Of a stretch of 64,000 nt of DNA, positions 45,364 through 57,719 are shown piece by piece. The notes beneath the pieces were generated by a model, which saw only the letters and a list, made by a program, of their open reading frames with translations, was not told where the DNA came from and did not search any database. The first letter of the stretch is position 1; each line of letters opens with the position of its first letter. The stretch is from Homarus americanus (taxonomy: Eukaryota; Arthropoda; Malacostraca; Decapoda; Nephropidae): contig NW_024725489.1 of NCBI RefSeq assembly GCF_018991925.1, forward strand, positions 7,477,065-7,541,064, given 5' to 3'. A program made the translations under genes and the position numbers.

Positions 45364-48300
45364 CTATCGACGAAAAATGCCAAGATTGTACTGCCCATAG
45401 TGAGTGTGAAGATTCGGGGAAAGGACTCACACCAACGAAATCACATCAGAACTTTAGCTCTCTTGGACGCAGGCAGCGACAGGTCGTATTGCACCAAAGA
45501 TCTGGCACAGAAACTAAGGGTGAAAGGGACACCTACCCTGGTAACCATGGGTACACTTGCCCAAGAGATGATACTCGAGTCAGCGGAGGTAGATCTAGAA
45601 GTGGTTGGTGCAACCATGAAACGAGGAAGAACCATACTTATGCCGAAAGTACTCATTTTACAAAATTTCCCCACAACGCTGCACAACTCCGTAGTGAACA
45701 CAAGTGATATCTCAAGGTGAACCCACCTGCGAGGTGTGGGATTACCAGAATTGCAGAGCAACAGAATAGAAATTCTGATAGGACAAGATGTGCCACAGGC
45801 CCTGGTGCCCTTGGAGGTCAGAGCAGGAAGGGATGGAATGCCATTCGCCATAAAATCGCGACTGGGTTGGACAGTAAATGGACCGGTGGGGCACCAAGAC
45901 GCACAAGGAGTTTGCATGTCAGGATGCCTGATGACCGAAACTGTCGTGAGTCCTGAAACCCGTCTGGAAAGACAAGTTAAGCTTTTTTGGGAGCTGGAAA
46001 GTGGGGACACAGGAGCCTTGCAGTCAGCAGCTCATTCACTTGAGGACAAAAGAGTGTTATGGTCAGAGACAGGCATCAAAACTAATGGTCATTACCAATT
46101 TCCCATACCGTTCCGTAATGAGAACACGGAACTCCCAAACAACAAGGCCGTGGCGGAGCGTCGACTAGATGGGCTTCGAAGGAGATTATCCAAGGACGCA
46201 CGGCTGCGACAAGGATACGTAGAGGAAATAAATAAACTGCCAGCTGAAGGATATGCTGAATCAGTGCCTAAGTGCCAGTTGGAGTCAGATACTGGACTGG
46301 TCTGGTATCTGCCTCATCACCCGGTGTTGAACCCAAATATGCCAAACAAAGTACGCATAGTTTTTGACTGTGCAGCCAAACACAAAAGGACATCGCTGAA
46401 CAACCAGGTACTACAAGGTCCAGACTTCATCAACAAATTACTTGGAGTCCTGTTTAGATTTCGCCAAGGAACTACAGCCATCATGGCAGATGTGGAGGCT
46501 ATGTACCATCAAATCCATGTAGCGCCAGAACATCGAGATGCGTTAAGATTCCTCTGGTGGGAGAATGGGGACCTGAGTAGAGAGCCAGTAACTTACAGGA
46601 TGAAGGTGCACATCTTTGGTGGGGTGTGGAGCCCTTCATGTGCACCTTACGCTCTCCGGCGCACATTTCAAGACCACAGATCCGAGTTTCCCGACAAGGT
46701 GGCGGAAGCGGAAGTCAACTTCTGTGTTGACGACCTACTTATGTTGCTGGACTCATCAAATGAAGCATCAATGTTAGCGTGTCAGCTTAGAAGACTGTTG
46801 GCGTGTGGAGGATTTCGGTTAACTAAGTGGGCCAGTAATCACAAAGGAGTGTTGGCTACCATCCCACCGGAGGAGAGGCAAAATGCACTGAAGGAAATTG
46901 ATCTCAGGCAAAACAAATTGCCAATGGAGCGAGCCCTGGGAGGTTAGGTGGCTCCTGGAAGGTGATCAGCTTGCCATCAAGGTGCAACCAAACTCAAGGC
47001 CAGCGACCAGGAGAGGAGTACTAAGCCTGGTCAGTTCTATTTATGACCCACTGGGGTTCGTGGCCCCATTCATCATCAGGGCTAATATATTATTTCAGTG
47101 TGAATGCAGGCGTCGATTAGGGAAATTAAGGGTACCCAGATGCCTAAAAACAGCATGTGCTAAAGAAATCATCTCAGCACAGTTGCACACATTCTGCGAT
47201 GCATCGCAGGCTGCTTACGGTGCGGTGACTTATCTGAGATTGGTAGACTCTGGCGGAAGTATCCAGTGCTCTTTCGTGTACGGACGGGCCAAGCTGGCCC
47301 CACTCAAGCAACTGACAATACCAAGGCTGGAACTTTGTGCAGCTGTCCTGGCAGTGAACGCTGATCGAACGATTCGCCGAGAAATGACCATGACCATACA
47401 CGAATCATATTTTTGGAAGGATAGCATGCTAGTCTTGCAGTACATCGCCAATTCGAGCAGACGATTTCAAACGTTTATAGCCAACAGGATAGCAGTCATA
47501 CAAGAGCTGTCAAGAACTGACCAGTGGAGACATGTCGGCACATCGCTGAATCCAGCGGATGATGCAACTAGGGGATTACCTGTCCTGGACCTAGTTGCAG
47601 TATCATGGTGGATACGAGGTCCTGACTTTCTACTCAGTGTTGAAGAACGGTGGCCAAAGGGAAAGGAACTGCCAGCAGTTCTGAATGACTTACTGGAGGT
47701 GAAAGGAGAAGTACACCAGAGATCTGTAGTTGCTCTGGCAGTGAGTGAGCAGTCAAAATGGTCCCTCGCCAAACTGTGGCTCAGGTACTCATCATGGTAC
47801 CGCTTGGTGAAAGGGGTGGCATGGATTAAAGGTTCATTTGGTGGCTCGGATCCAGTACAAGGACCGCAGACCTGCGCCTCAAACTGAAGAGGCTAAGCAC
47901 TGAGGAACTACAGTCGGCTGAGCAGACAATTATAAGATTGGTGCAGAAAGAGGCTTATGAGAAAGAAATCCAAACTGTCATAAAGGGTGAGCTGCCGAAG
48001 GACAATAAGCTATATAAACTGGAACCTTACTAGGACACGCGAACGTTGCTCAGATCAAAGGGAAGAATTAAAGAAACCCTTCTTGGGCGAAGTGGTGAGG
48101 AGCCAATCTTGCTGCCTAAAGACCACCACATCACCGAAATCATAGTGCGGGAGATGCACGAAGAGAGAGCCGGACATGCCGGACGAGAACACACGATGGC
48201 GTGTGTGAGGCAAAGGTATTGGATTCCCCAGGGCAGACGCTTGCTTGATAGAATCATACGACGCTGTGCAGTGTGCTGACGGAACAACTGGAGAAGTCGG

Positions 48301-49244
48301 CATCAAAGGCAAGCTGTTTTGGTCCATTCATTATCAAGGTAGGGAGGAAACAGGTTAAGAACTGGGGATGTCTGTTTACATGTCTAACTATTAGGGCTGT
48401 TCATCTAGAAGTCTTGGCCTCATTAGACGCAGATGCCTTCCTCAACGCAATAACAAGGTTCTCACGACGCAGAGGTACACCAGAGCGTATTAGATCGGAT
48501 AATGGGACAAACATGGTACGGGCAGCCAAGGAGCTCAAACTGGCAGTGAAAAGTTGGGAGCAAGATGACAGACTCAGAGGTGCCTTACAGAAAGCAGATA
48601 TTGACTGGGTCTTCAATCCACCAGCTGCCCCATACATGGGGGGAGTATGGGAAAGGCAGATTCGCACAGTAAAGAAGGTTCTGCAGGCGATTGTGGGCTC
48701 ACAAGTTTTAGACGATGAACGTCTGCAAACACTGTTCTGTGAAGTGGAAGCCATAGTTAACGAGAGGCCAATCACCCCGGTTCCAAACACTCCAAATGAA
48801 CCAAAGGCTCTCACTCCTGCTGATCTTTTGCACTTAAGTCAAAAGGGTAATCTTCCCTTAGGTGGAAGGTCAATAGGCGAATCATACCACAGAAGGTGGA
48901 AGCATGTCCAGTACCTTGCAGATCAATTTTGGAAGCGCTGGCTGACGGAGTACCTCCCTCAACTCAGAACTCGACAAGTGCATTTCAGACCACGGCTCAA
49001 CTTTCGCTCTGGTGACCTAATCATTATAGCAGAAGCAAATAGTCCACGCAACAAATGGCACCTTGGTCGAGTGATGGAAGTCAAGGCTGGAGAGGATGGA
49101 CTTGTCCGACAGGCAGTGGTTAAGACGACGACGTCCAAAAGGCTGCGACCTGTGACAAAATTATGCTTGTTGGAGGGAGCAATGGAAGGGGCTGACGGAG
49201 TCGGCCAGGAGAATGAATTGGGTATCCACATAAGAAGACAGTGA
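45364..49244 (+). pseudogene. BEL Pol: protease, RT, RNase H, integrase, decayed
   Basis: Continues the Gag frame: protease LALLDAGSDRSYCTKDLA (45,455), TGA at 45,718, then ELQSNRIEILIGQDVP, RT with NKVRIVFDCAAKH and TTAIMADVEAMYHQIHV (46,470), and VNFCVDDLLMLL (catalytic VDD, 46,715). A one-base shift near 46,940 moves to a frame with SSIYDPLGFVAPF, RNase H HTFCDASQAAYGAVTYLR, IPRLELCAAVLAV, and NPADDATRGL. About 25 residues are lost before LRVPRC. A further shift at 47,880 and a TAG near 48,033 follow. Integrase has the zinc domain to CAVC (48,279), then a frame change, CFGPFIIKVG, RSDNGTNMVRAAKEL and APYMGGVWERQIRTVKK. The Asp expected just before CFGPF is Ser. Ends at TGA 49,244. Confidence 0.85.
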
Positions 49245-49492
49245 TGTCCGAACGTCAAAGGACCGAGATGTCCTAAGGAGCTGATAAGTACTGATAGCCT
49301 GAGGGCAGCAACAGTCACAAGAAAGTGACAAAGTTAAATACCACCAGCGTGAGGGCAGCATACTCACAAGAACATGACAAAATTAAAGTTAAATACCACC
49401 AGCCTTGGGGTAGCATGGTCACAAGAACGTGACAAAGCATTAAGTATCAAAGGCCTGATTTGGTTTTGAGCGTAAACGCTCAACGGAGTGGG

Positions 49493-49537
49493 TGTTACCG
49501 CAAGCAGCAATGAGTAGGATGACACATAAACAAACAT
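49493..49537 (+). repeat. BEL 3' LTR stub
   Basis: Matches the first 45 bp of the 5' LTR with a few changes, then switches to repeat R. The rest of the 3' LTR is deleted or replaced. Confidence 0.85.
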
Positions 49538-50158
49538 GTTTTTCCCCGTCGGGTTTAGATACCTTCACACTGGTTACTCACTCAGGATATTATGGTGTAT
49601 CACTACGTAGAATTTCACTCCACTTCCAACATTCAATGCGTTGTGTACTTGATAAATGATGATTTAATGAATTCCATTAATTTTCAACTTCCAACTAAGT
49701 CATTGATTATTAGAAAGGGATCACAGATACGGGCAGATAATTGCACTTACGTTTATTTTGCACGGTTCCATACACTGACTTATAATTTGCATGGGTAGGT
49801 GAGTCATTCACATGGCGCCACAATACTGTAATTTTATAAGGGGGAGTTTGTTAACCTGGAGAATTAACCATTTAGATTTACTAGGCCGGCCTGGATTGCT
49901 CTTGTTGGAAACAGGCCATCACCAGTGATCACTTTTCTTTGCGGGATGTATTGACTTAGTCGCTAGACTTAGCAACAATCTTGAGGGTTTGCACACACAG
50001 ACTCGTTGCACTGACAGTCTCTGGATGGTGTCGTGGTAGTACTGTATGACCCCTGTTCTTAAGTCTACGGAGTAGATGGTCTTTACTAACCCATGGTCTA
50101 AGTCCCACTGGGTAAAAAATTTGGTTTTGGGGTATGAGACATAATGAACATTACAACA
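49538..50158. repeat. dispersed repeat R, copy 2
   Basis: Collinear with 961-1,600. It starts exactly at the broken BEL LTR and ends just before a TTAGG run. Confidence 0.7.
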
Positions 50159-50160
50159 CA

Positions 50161-50218
50161 AGGTTAGGAAATTAGGTTAGGTTAGGTTCGGTTAGGTTAG
50201 GTTAGGTTAGGTTAGGTT
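50161..50218 (+). repeat. short TTAGG array
   Basis: ggtta repeats, about nine, one variant (ggttc). A CCTAA-orientation cluster appears at 51,025-51,070, so the interval between has telomere-type repeats in opposite orientations. Confidence 0.85.
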
Positions 50219-50423
50219 CCTGGTTACTGCACATCTTAGAATAAGGTTGTGTAATAAATAAAGGACCTGATAATGATGACACTCTCATGGCTATGTTAAT
50301 AAAAGACGTTTATTAAGAGCCAGGAGTGTGGAGTCAATATTAACCTGCCTTAATGAGTACCCGGACACACCTCAGGTTGGGATGGTGTATAGAAGAGCAG
50401 TTAGCGGTCCCTTAAGCTGGCAG

Positions 50424-50521
50424 GTGACTGGTTAAGCTGGGAGGTGAGTGGTTGAGCTGAGAGGTTATTCTGAGAGGTGACTTGTTAAGCTGGGAGCTCA
50501 CCTCTCAGCTTAGCCAGTCAC
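50424..50521. repeat. inverted repeat with 25-bp arms
   Basis: Arms 50,424-50,448 (gtgactggttaagctggg..) and 50,497-50,521 pair with two mismatches. The loop holds further copies of the gagaggtga/aagctggga motif. Confidence 0.75.
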
Positions 50522-50639
50522 TTCTTTACCTAAATCCTCTTCAGCTCTCAATATAGAGCAGCTTAATCTCGACCCTTATCTTAATTTACAAATACTGATA
50601 AGCCACACTGACGGCGCCTCACTGTATTCCTCTACTGTA

Positions 50640-50905
50640 TTGTGTGTATTTTGAGGTTAGTGATACAATGATACAGAGATACAGTTCTGCTCTACCGTAT
50701 TGCGTGTATTCTGAAGTTAGTGATACAGGGATACAGTTCTGCTCTACTGTATTGTGTGTATTCTGAAGTTAGTGATACAGGGATACAGTTCTGCTCTACC
50801 GTATTGCGTGTATTCTGAAGTTAGTGATACAGGGATACAGTTCTGCTCTACTGTATTGTGTGTATTCTGAGGTTAGTGATACGGGGATATAGTTTTCTAT
50901 TACTA
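50640..50905 (+). repeat. 52-bp tandem repeat with alternating variants
   Basis: About five units of gtgtattctgaagttagtga + tacagggatacagttctgct + ctaccgtattgc. Units alternate tacc..ttgc and tact..ttgt, giving a 104-bp dimer period. Noncoding. Surrounding 50,906-52,096 has CT- and GA-rich tracts (tatg repeats 51,295-51,316; G-rich 51,530-51,690) and the upstream region of the MARVEL-like gene. Confidence 0.85.
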
Positions 50906-52096
50906 CTACAATCTGTGTATTATCGTCTAGTGTGACGTATACCTGCACTGTCTGTGTATGTTTTGGGATTACTGTATACTAGAAGACTATGAATCCCAGT
51001 GTATTTCACGTCAGAGATTAACTAACCTAACCTAACCAAAACAAACATTACATAACCTAACCTAACCTATACTATATATACTTGTAGCTGTATTACCGGA
51101 TACTGTATTTGCCGGACAATTTCAAAAGAAAAAGTCCGTCACGAATAATCAGGTTAAATTGTGTATAGTTTGTGTTGATTTCTGTATTTATGGAGAGAAT
51201 AATATATCAGTTTAGTGCTTCGGATTCATCGGGGTTCACGAATCTGAGTCTCCTGGTTTAGTGGTTCAGAAGGAGAGGCAATGTGAAGTAAATATGTATG
51301 TATGTATGTATGTATTTATGATTTTGTTTGACGATTACACCGAATCTCTTTCTCTCTCTCTCTCCATGTGAAACTGAGAAAAGGGTATTATTTCTTGTTT
51401 GCGACATACATAGTTGTGAGTGTGTGTGTGTGTGTCCCACCGTCCCTCATGCACTATCAGTCGTTGCAGTATCTAACAGCTTACCCCCTCTTAATCAGTC
51501 TTAACCCATTGCTACGGGGTGAAGACATAATGGGTTGGGGGGGAGGGGGCAGTTTTGGCAGTTTACTGAGGAAATACCTGAAGATGGGGGGGTGAAGGGA
51601 AAGGGAAGGGGTAGAAGAGGGAGGGGCGTGAGGAGGAGGTAAGGGAGAGGAGTACGGGAGGTGGAGGTGCAGGGGGTGGGGGGGAGACGTCACAATCAGC
51701 CGAGATAAGATTCCACGCTCAGCTACCCCTCAGTCTCTTCGCTCTCTTAGAGTAGTGTGCCTCTAACACATCCCCTACGCCCAAAACCACGTCAGTGTCT
51801 CATTTCTTACGCCCAACACCACGCCCGTATCTCAAGTCCTACGCCCATGAAGTGCACCATTAAACTGTAAAAGGTGGAACAGACGCCAGACAGAACCACT
51901 CACTTCAGTTCTGTGGTCATCGTCTAAGAACATCACCACACCGCCCAGATTACCACCACCTTCCACGCCCAGAAAGACTGATTCCAGGAATATTTACGTC
52001 ACTTTGAACGTTGATAGGAAGCGTTCACACACCCAGGGCTTGTACACACACTGCCTCCGTGACCGCTTGCACACCCCCATACACGCAGGAGTCAAG

Positions 52097-55000
52097 ATGA
52101 CGATGGTGGAGTATGTTGCAAGTCCTCGAGGAATTCTTAAAATATGCCACATGGTAAGTCTTTGTCTCTCTTTCTCTCTCTCCTTTTCTCTCTGATTTAC
52201 ACACGACACTACCAAAACTCTCCCTCTGTTATCTCTCTCTCTCTCTCTCTCTCCCTCTCTCTCTCTCTCTCTCACTCATTAACATACGACGAGTACTGTC
52301 CTTTATATTTCACTATATTTTATCTTACCGGAAAGAATACTCCCGTATAGTTCATAACAGTGGGGGATCCAGGAATATCAAAAAGTGGGGCCCAAGAAGT
52401 TGTGGTGAGCACTTGTGCACTTGATACCGGGAGATATTCTGAGGTCAATATTAATTACTTTTTACTTTTTTTTTAAAAAAATGCCTGACTACAAAACTGT
52501 ATTAAATAAAGAGTACAGAAGTTTTTTGGTGAAAAAGGGGGTCCTGATCCCCAGGAACCCCCTGAATCCGCCCCTGGATAGTCGCTTGTATGGTTAGTGT
52601 ACGGTTGATTGTCGCTTGTATGGTTGGTGTATGGTTGATTGTTGCTTGTAGGGTTAGTGTATGGTTGATTGTTTGTATGGCTGGTGTATGGTTGACAGTC
52701 GCTTGTATGGCTGGTATATAGTTAATAGACGCTTGTATGGTTGGTGTATGGTTGACAGTCGCTAGCATGGCCGGTGTATGATTGATAGTCGCTTGTATGG
52801 CTGGTGAATGGTTCACAGTCGCTTGTATGGTTAGTGTATGGTGAATAGTCGCTTATGCGAGATAAGGAGAGTTAAGAGGAACAATGAAGTGAAGATAGCA
52901 AGGGAGGCAAAGACAAACCCCAAGGGATTCTACCAAATGTATCAAACTAAAACACGAGAAAAGATTGGACCAATACTGTCAGATATCGGCGAGCTAACTG
53001 TTAACGACAGAGAAATGAGCACTAATCTGAATAAATATTTTTCAACAGTTTTCACCACCAAAAATTTAAACATGATACCAGGCACCGACTCTATTCAGAG
53101 ATAGTGAAGAAAACAAATTAAGCGAGATAGTAGTGACTAGTAACGATGTTAGTAAGCACATAGACAAACTAAAGCCTAATAAATCACCTGGTCCCGATGA
53201 GATATTTGCCAGAGTATTAAAGGAAGAGCTTAGTATGCCCTTAGCAAAGTTGTTTAACATGTCCTTAAAAACAGGTGTAGTACCAGAATCCTGGAGGATA
53301 GCAAATATAATACCAATTTTCAAGAAGGGGGATAGATCACTATCCTCTAACTACCGCCCAATCAGTCTAACATCAATAGTAGGCAAATTACTGGAAGCAA
53401 TCATTTCAAACTCTATTCGAAATCACCTGGAGAAGCACCAATTGATCAATGATTCCCAGCATGGCTTCACAAGCGGGCGTTCATGTCTAACTAATCTATT
53501 AACATTCTTTTCATCAGTTTTCGAATCGGCGGACGAGGGGCGCAATTATGATGTGGTATATCTCGACTTTAGCAAAGCCTTCGACAGAGTCTCCCACGAA
53601 AGACTAATTAGAAAGGTAGAAGCACATGGCATCAAAGGTAATATCCTTAAATGGATTAGGGGGTGGTTACAGGACACGAAACAGCAAGTGAGCATTAACG
53701 GCACTAAATCCCATTGGAGCAACGTCACTAGCAGAGTTCCTCAAGGCTCAGTACTTGGACCATTATTATAGATATCGGCATACACAGCAACATAAGTAAA
53801 TTTGCTGATGACACTAAAATAGGACGTGTTATTAAATCTGACGAGGACTCCGCAAAACTACAGGAAGATCTAAACAAATTTTTCGAATGGTCTGATAAAT
53901 GGCAGATGAAATTCAACGTGGACAAATGTAAAGTACAGTAGGCTCTCGTCAATAACGACTTCCACAATAACGTTTTCGACAATAACGGTAAGTTACAATA
54001 GATACCCATTTTTGATAATAACGTCTGGATTCTCTTGAATAACGGAAATTTCGAGGGAAGCGTCAGAGCTCATCAATGATTGCGTTTGTTTGCCACCATG
54101 TTGATGACGTAATTGTCCTCTCACGCCTCACTCTCATTCTCACACACTCTCAGTGGAATACTGTACAGCGCTGCGCCCACGTGTGAGATTTTCGCCATTA
54201 TAACCAGTGGTTGTTAGGGTCAGTGATCAATAATGGCTTCTGCATATTTGCCTGTGGGGGCTAGGGGAGGTGGTGGAGGGAGTGATTTGCCACCTGAATG
54301 ACTGGGAACTTTTAAAGTGAGGAAATTGAACTGTCCTGAGTCTACCATGCGAAATATTAAGAGGAACCTAGAGGAGACCAAGAAGAGTATTGCTCTAGCT
54401 AAAAATATTTCGGTAGTGATGGAAATGCGAGGCGAGCTATGAATGATAAAGGCGATAGAAACAGGTTGTTAGTGATAACAGAGCATTTTCTTGTGAAATG
54501 GTTAGCTTGTTGAATGAAAGACAGTGCAAGTCTTAGCGGCCCTCAGATATGGAACAACCATCACACCAAGCACCAAGTGTTAGGAGAGCTTCAAGGGAAA
54601 AAATGGGTGAAATTCTTGTGGCGGTGGCACCAAAAAACCCTTTTTACATGTATTTTAATGTCACACAAATAACGTTTTCGCTAATAACGGTGTTTTTCAG
54701 GCACCTATTAAATGTTATTGGTGAGAGCCTACTGCACTCAGTTTTGGAGATGTAAACAGGGAAACCAGTTACCAGATTAACAACGATGCCATTGAGAAAT
54801 CCGACTGCGAGAGAGATTTAGGAGTAATGATAAGTAGGAACCTTAAGCCAAGTAGACAATGTGTATTTGATAGAAACAAGGCTAATAAGTACTTGGGTTC
54901 ATACAAAGGAGTGTTAGTTACAAGACTAGCGAGGTCATCCTAAAACTATATCTTGCTCTTGTGAGACCTCACTTGGATTACACAGTTCAATTCTGGTCAC

Positions 55001-57480
55001 CGTATTACAGAATGGATATAGAATCCTTAGAAAGAATTCAGAGGAGAATGACAAGGGTAATCCCGGGCATTAGGAACCTAGAGTACAGAGAGAGGTTAAA
55101 GCATCTTAATTTGCACTCCCTCGAGAGACCTAAAGTGAGGGGCGATATGATAGAGGTGTATAAATGGAAGTCAGGGCTGAACAAAGGGGACATCACAAAG
55201 GTACTCAAACTATCCAACCAGGAGTGAACTCGTAACAATGGTTTTAAAGTAGACAAATTTAGATTTAGGCGCGAAATAGGTAAACACTGGTTTGGTAACA
55301 GAGTAGTGGGTGAATGGAACAAGTTACCAAATATCATCAAACATAGGTTGGATGCTTATATGAGCAATAGGGGTTGGGTGTAAATGGGACTGCCCAGTTT
55401 CCTCCATTCTTATGTTCTTATGACTGGTGTATGGCTGATAGACGCTTGCATGGTTTATGTATGGTTGACAGTCTCTTGTATGGTTGATGTATGCTTGACA
55501 GTTGCTTGTATGGTTGGTGTATGGTTGACAGTCGCTTGTATGGTTGGTGGTTGACAGTCGCTTGTATGGTTGGTGGTTGACAGTCGCTTGTATGGTTGAT
55601 GTCTGTCAACAGTTGCTTGTATGGTTGGTGTATGGTTGACAGTTGCTTGTATGCCTGGTGTATGGTTGATAGTCGCTTATGTGATTGACAGTCGCTTGTA
55701 TAGTTGGTTTGATAGTTGCTTGTATGGTTGGTGTATGGTTGACAGTTGCTTGTATGCCTGGTGTATGGTTCACAGTCGCTTGTATGGTTGGTGTATGATT
55801 CACAGTCGCTTGTACGGTTGGTGTATGGTTAACAGTCGCTTGTATGGTTAGTGTATGGTGGACAGTCGTTTATATGATTGGTGTATGGTTGATAGACGCT
55901 TGTATGGTTTTTGTATGGTTGACAGTCTCTTGTATGGTTGATGTATGCGTGACAGTTGCTTGTATGGTTGGTGTATGGTTGACAGTTGCTTGTATGCCTG
56001 GTGTATGGTTGATAGTAGCTTATATGATTGACAGTTGCTTGTATAGTTGGTGGTTGGCAGTCGCTTGTATGGTTAATGTATGGTTGACAGTCGCTTGTAT
56101 GGTTAATGTATGGTTGATAGTCTCTTGTATGGTTGATATATGCCTGACAGTTGCTTGTATGGTTGGTGTATGCTTGACAGTTGCTTGTATGCCTGGTGTA
56201 TGGTTAATAGTAGCTTATTTGATTGACAGTCGCTTGTATAGTTGGTGGTTGGCAGTCGCTTGTATGGTTAATGTATGGTTGACAGTCGCTTGTATGGTTG
56301 ACAGTCGCTTGTATGGTTGACAGTCTCTTGTATGGTTGATATATGCTTGACAGTTGCTTTATGGTTGGTGTATGGTGGACAGTCGTTTATATGATTGGTG
56401 TATGGTTGATAGACGCTTGCATGGTTTTTGTATGGTTGACAGTCTCTTGTATGGTTGACAGTCTCTTGTATGGTTGATATATGCTTGACAGTTGCTTGTA
56501 TGGTTGGTGTATGGTTGACAGTCGCTTCTATAGTTTGTGGTTGACAGTCGCTTGTATGGTTGATGCATGATTGACAGTCATGTGTATGGATAATGTATAG
56601 TGGACAGTCGCTTGTATGGTTGGTGTATGGTTCAAAGTCGCTTGAATAGTTAGTGTATGGTGGATAGTCGCCTATATGATTGGTGATAGACGCTTGTATG
56701 GTTGATGTGTGGTTGACAGTCACTTGTACTATTGATGTATGATTAACAGTCATGTGTATGGTTAATGTATGGTAGATAGTCGCCTGTATGGTTGGTGTAT
56801 GAATGATAGTCGCTTGTATGGTTGGCGTATGGTTTACAATCTCCTGTATGGTTGGTGTATGAGTGACAGTCGCTTGTATGGTTAATGTATGGTTGACACT
56901 CACTTGAATGATTGATGTATGATTGACAGTCATGTGTATGGTTAATGTATGGTGGATAGTCGAGTGTATGGTCGGTGTATGGCTGACATTCGCGTGTATG
57001 GTTGATAGTTGCTTGTATGGCTGGTGTATGGTTGATAGTCACTTGTATTGCTGATGTATAGTTGAGTCACATGTATGGTTGGTGTTTGATTGATAGTCGC
57101 TTGTATGGCTGGTGTATGGTTGGGTATGGTTGATAGTTACTTTTATGGTTGGTGTATGGTTGGGTATGGTTGACAGTTACTTGTATGGCTGGTGTACGGT
57201 TGATAATCACTTGTACGGTTGATGTATGGTTGATAGTCGATTGTATACTGTATAGTATACACTATCTCCGGACTGTATACTGCAGAAGACCACATACAAC
57301 GTAACAACATACACAACGTCTGCAAAACACATATTACAGTCTTAACGTGGTGTGTATACGTTTGATTGTCTGTGTATGTATGAAATGATGTAAACCTGGA
57401 CAGTGTTAGTCTGGTAAACGTTTTATCAGACCAAGAACGTTTGGGCCATAAATGTTTGTTGCAGCCTCTATAACACGTGG

Positions 57481-57525
<45 letters not shown>

Positions 57526-57715
57526 GAGCATATCTCAAAGTATCTCATGAGGCAGGTGTTCGCCCATACAGGTATTCGTGTTGATCGTGTTGGGGACGTG
57601 GTTCGGTTACACCAACACATGGAGAGACTTCGTGACGGGGACCGTCTTTCTCGCCTTCTTCAGTGGTATCATCCTCTTCGCCCAGAATATGTTGCTGGGA
57701 CCGAGCCGTGTTGCT
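52097..57715 (+). CDS. MARVEL-domain membrane protein, first two coding exons
   Basis: Exon 1 (52,097-52,153) has ATG in good context (aag before ATG) and encodes MTMVEYVASPRGILKICHM, ending at a consensus donor gtaagt. Exon 2 (57,572-57,715) follows an acceptor at cccatacag and encodes VFVLIVLGTWFGYTN, WRDFVTGTVFLAFFSGIILF and AQNMLLGPSRVA, then a gtgagt donor. Both junctions are phase 0. Joined, this gives a short cytoplasmic N-terminus, one membrane segment, a short loop and a second membrane segment, matching the first half of a four-helix MARVEL/CMTM-type protein, which sorts vesicle membrane proteins. The remaining exons must lie beyond the window. The 5,418-bp intron is full of repeats, and Gypsy-3 sits antisense in the next intron. 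Possible arthropod initiators (tcagtc near 51,730; tcagtt near 51,904) are weak. Confidence 0.65.
52358..52576. mobile_element. MITE with CAG..CTG inverted ends
   Basis: Left end CAGTGGGGGATCCAGG; right end reads CAGGGGCGGATTCAGG on minus. 219 bp, noncoding, inside intron 1 of the MARVEL-like gene. Related fragments lie at 19,200-19,410 and near 27,565. No clear target duplication. Confidence 0.6.
52855..55420 (+). pseudogene. LINE-5: CR1 element inserted in the minisatellite
   Basis: 5'-truncated before the RT. Blocks: NPKGFYQMYQTKTREKIGP (52,915), NKSPGPDEIFARVLKEEL, IANIIPIFKKGDRSLSSNYR (53,300), LINDSQHGFTSGRSCLTN, VVYLDFSKAFDRVSHERLI (53,555), [12 protein letters not shown] then TAG after a small deletion that removed the strand before [18 protein letters not shown] (catalytic FADD, 53,775-53,825), VRPHLDYTVQFWSPYYRMD (54,962) and WNKLPNIIKHRLDAYMSN. 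The 3' end is attcttatgttcttatg, an 8-bp terminal repeat of the CR1 type. Other breaks: TAG near 53,102, frame change near 54,900, TGA near 55,225. A pogo-like element lies inside. Confidence 0.85.
53936..54734. mobile_element. pogo/Tigger-like deletion derivative
   Basis: 799 bp with 21-bp inverted ends (CAGTAGGCTCTCgtCAATAA and its complement with two mismatches). TA precedes it; CA follows, read as a decayed TA. Removing it restores LINE-5 across KCKV/LSFGDV. Subterminal aataacg repeats occur at both ends. The interior has a fragment reading KLNCPESTMRNIKRNLEET, similar to the helix-turn-helix region of pogo/Tigger transposases, followed by stops. Confidence 0.8.
57241..57571. other. intron 1 end with (GA)n
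   Basis: No separate gene. A (GA)n run at 57,483-57,521 lies 50 bp before the exon 2 acceptor. A small palindrome gtatactgtatagtatac sits near 57,243. Confidence 0.6.
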
Positions 57716-57719
57716 GTGA

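Larger units (their letters stand above)
52580..57240 (+). repeat. 30-bp minisatellite split by a CR1 LINE
   Basis: Unit gttgacagtcgcttgtatgg + ttggtgtatg (30 bp, variants of 24-32). Blocks at 52,580-52,850 (about 9 units) and 55,420-57,240 (about 60 units). Open frames arising from the 30-bp period are artefacts. Located in intron 1 of the MARVEL-like gene. Confidence 0.9.

Noticed and set aside
55621..57042. Frames of 158-221 codons
   Set aside because: They come from the 30-bp minisatellite inside an intron and occur on both strands.
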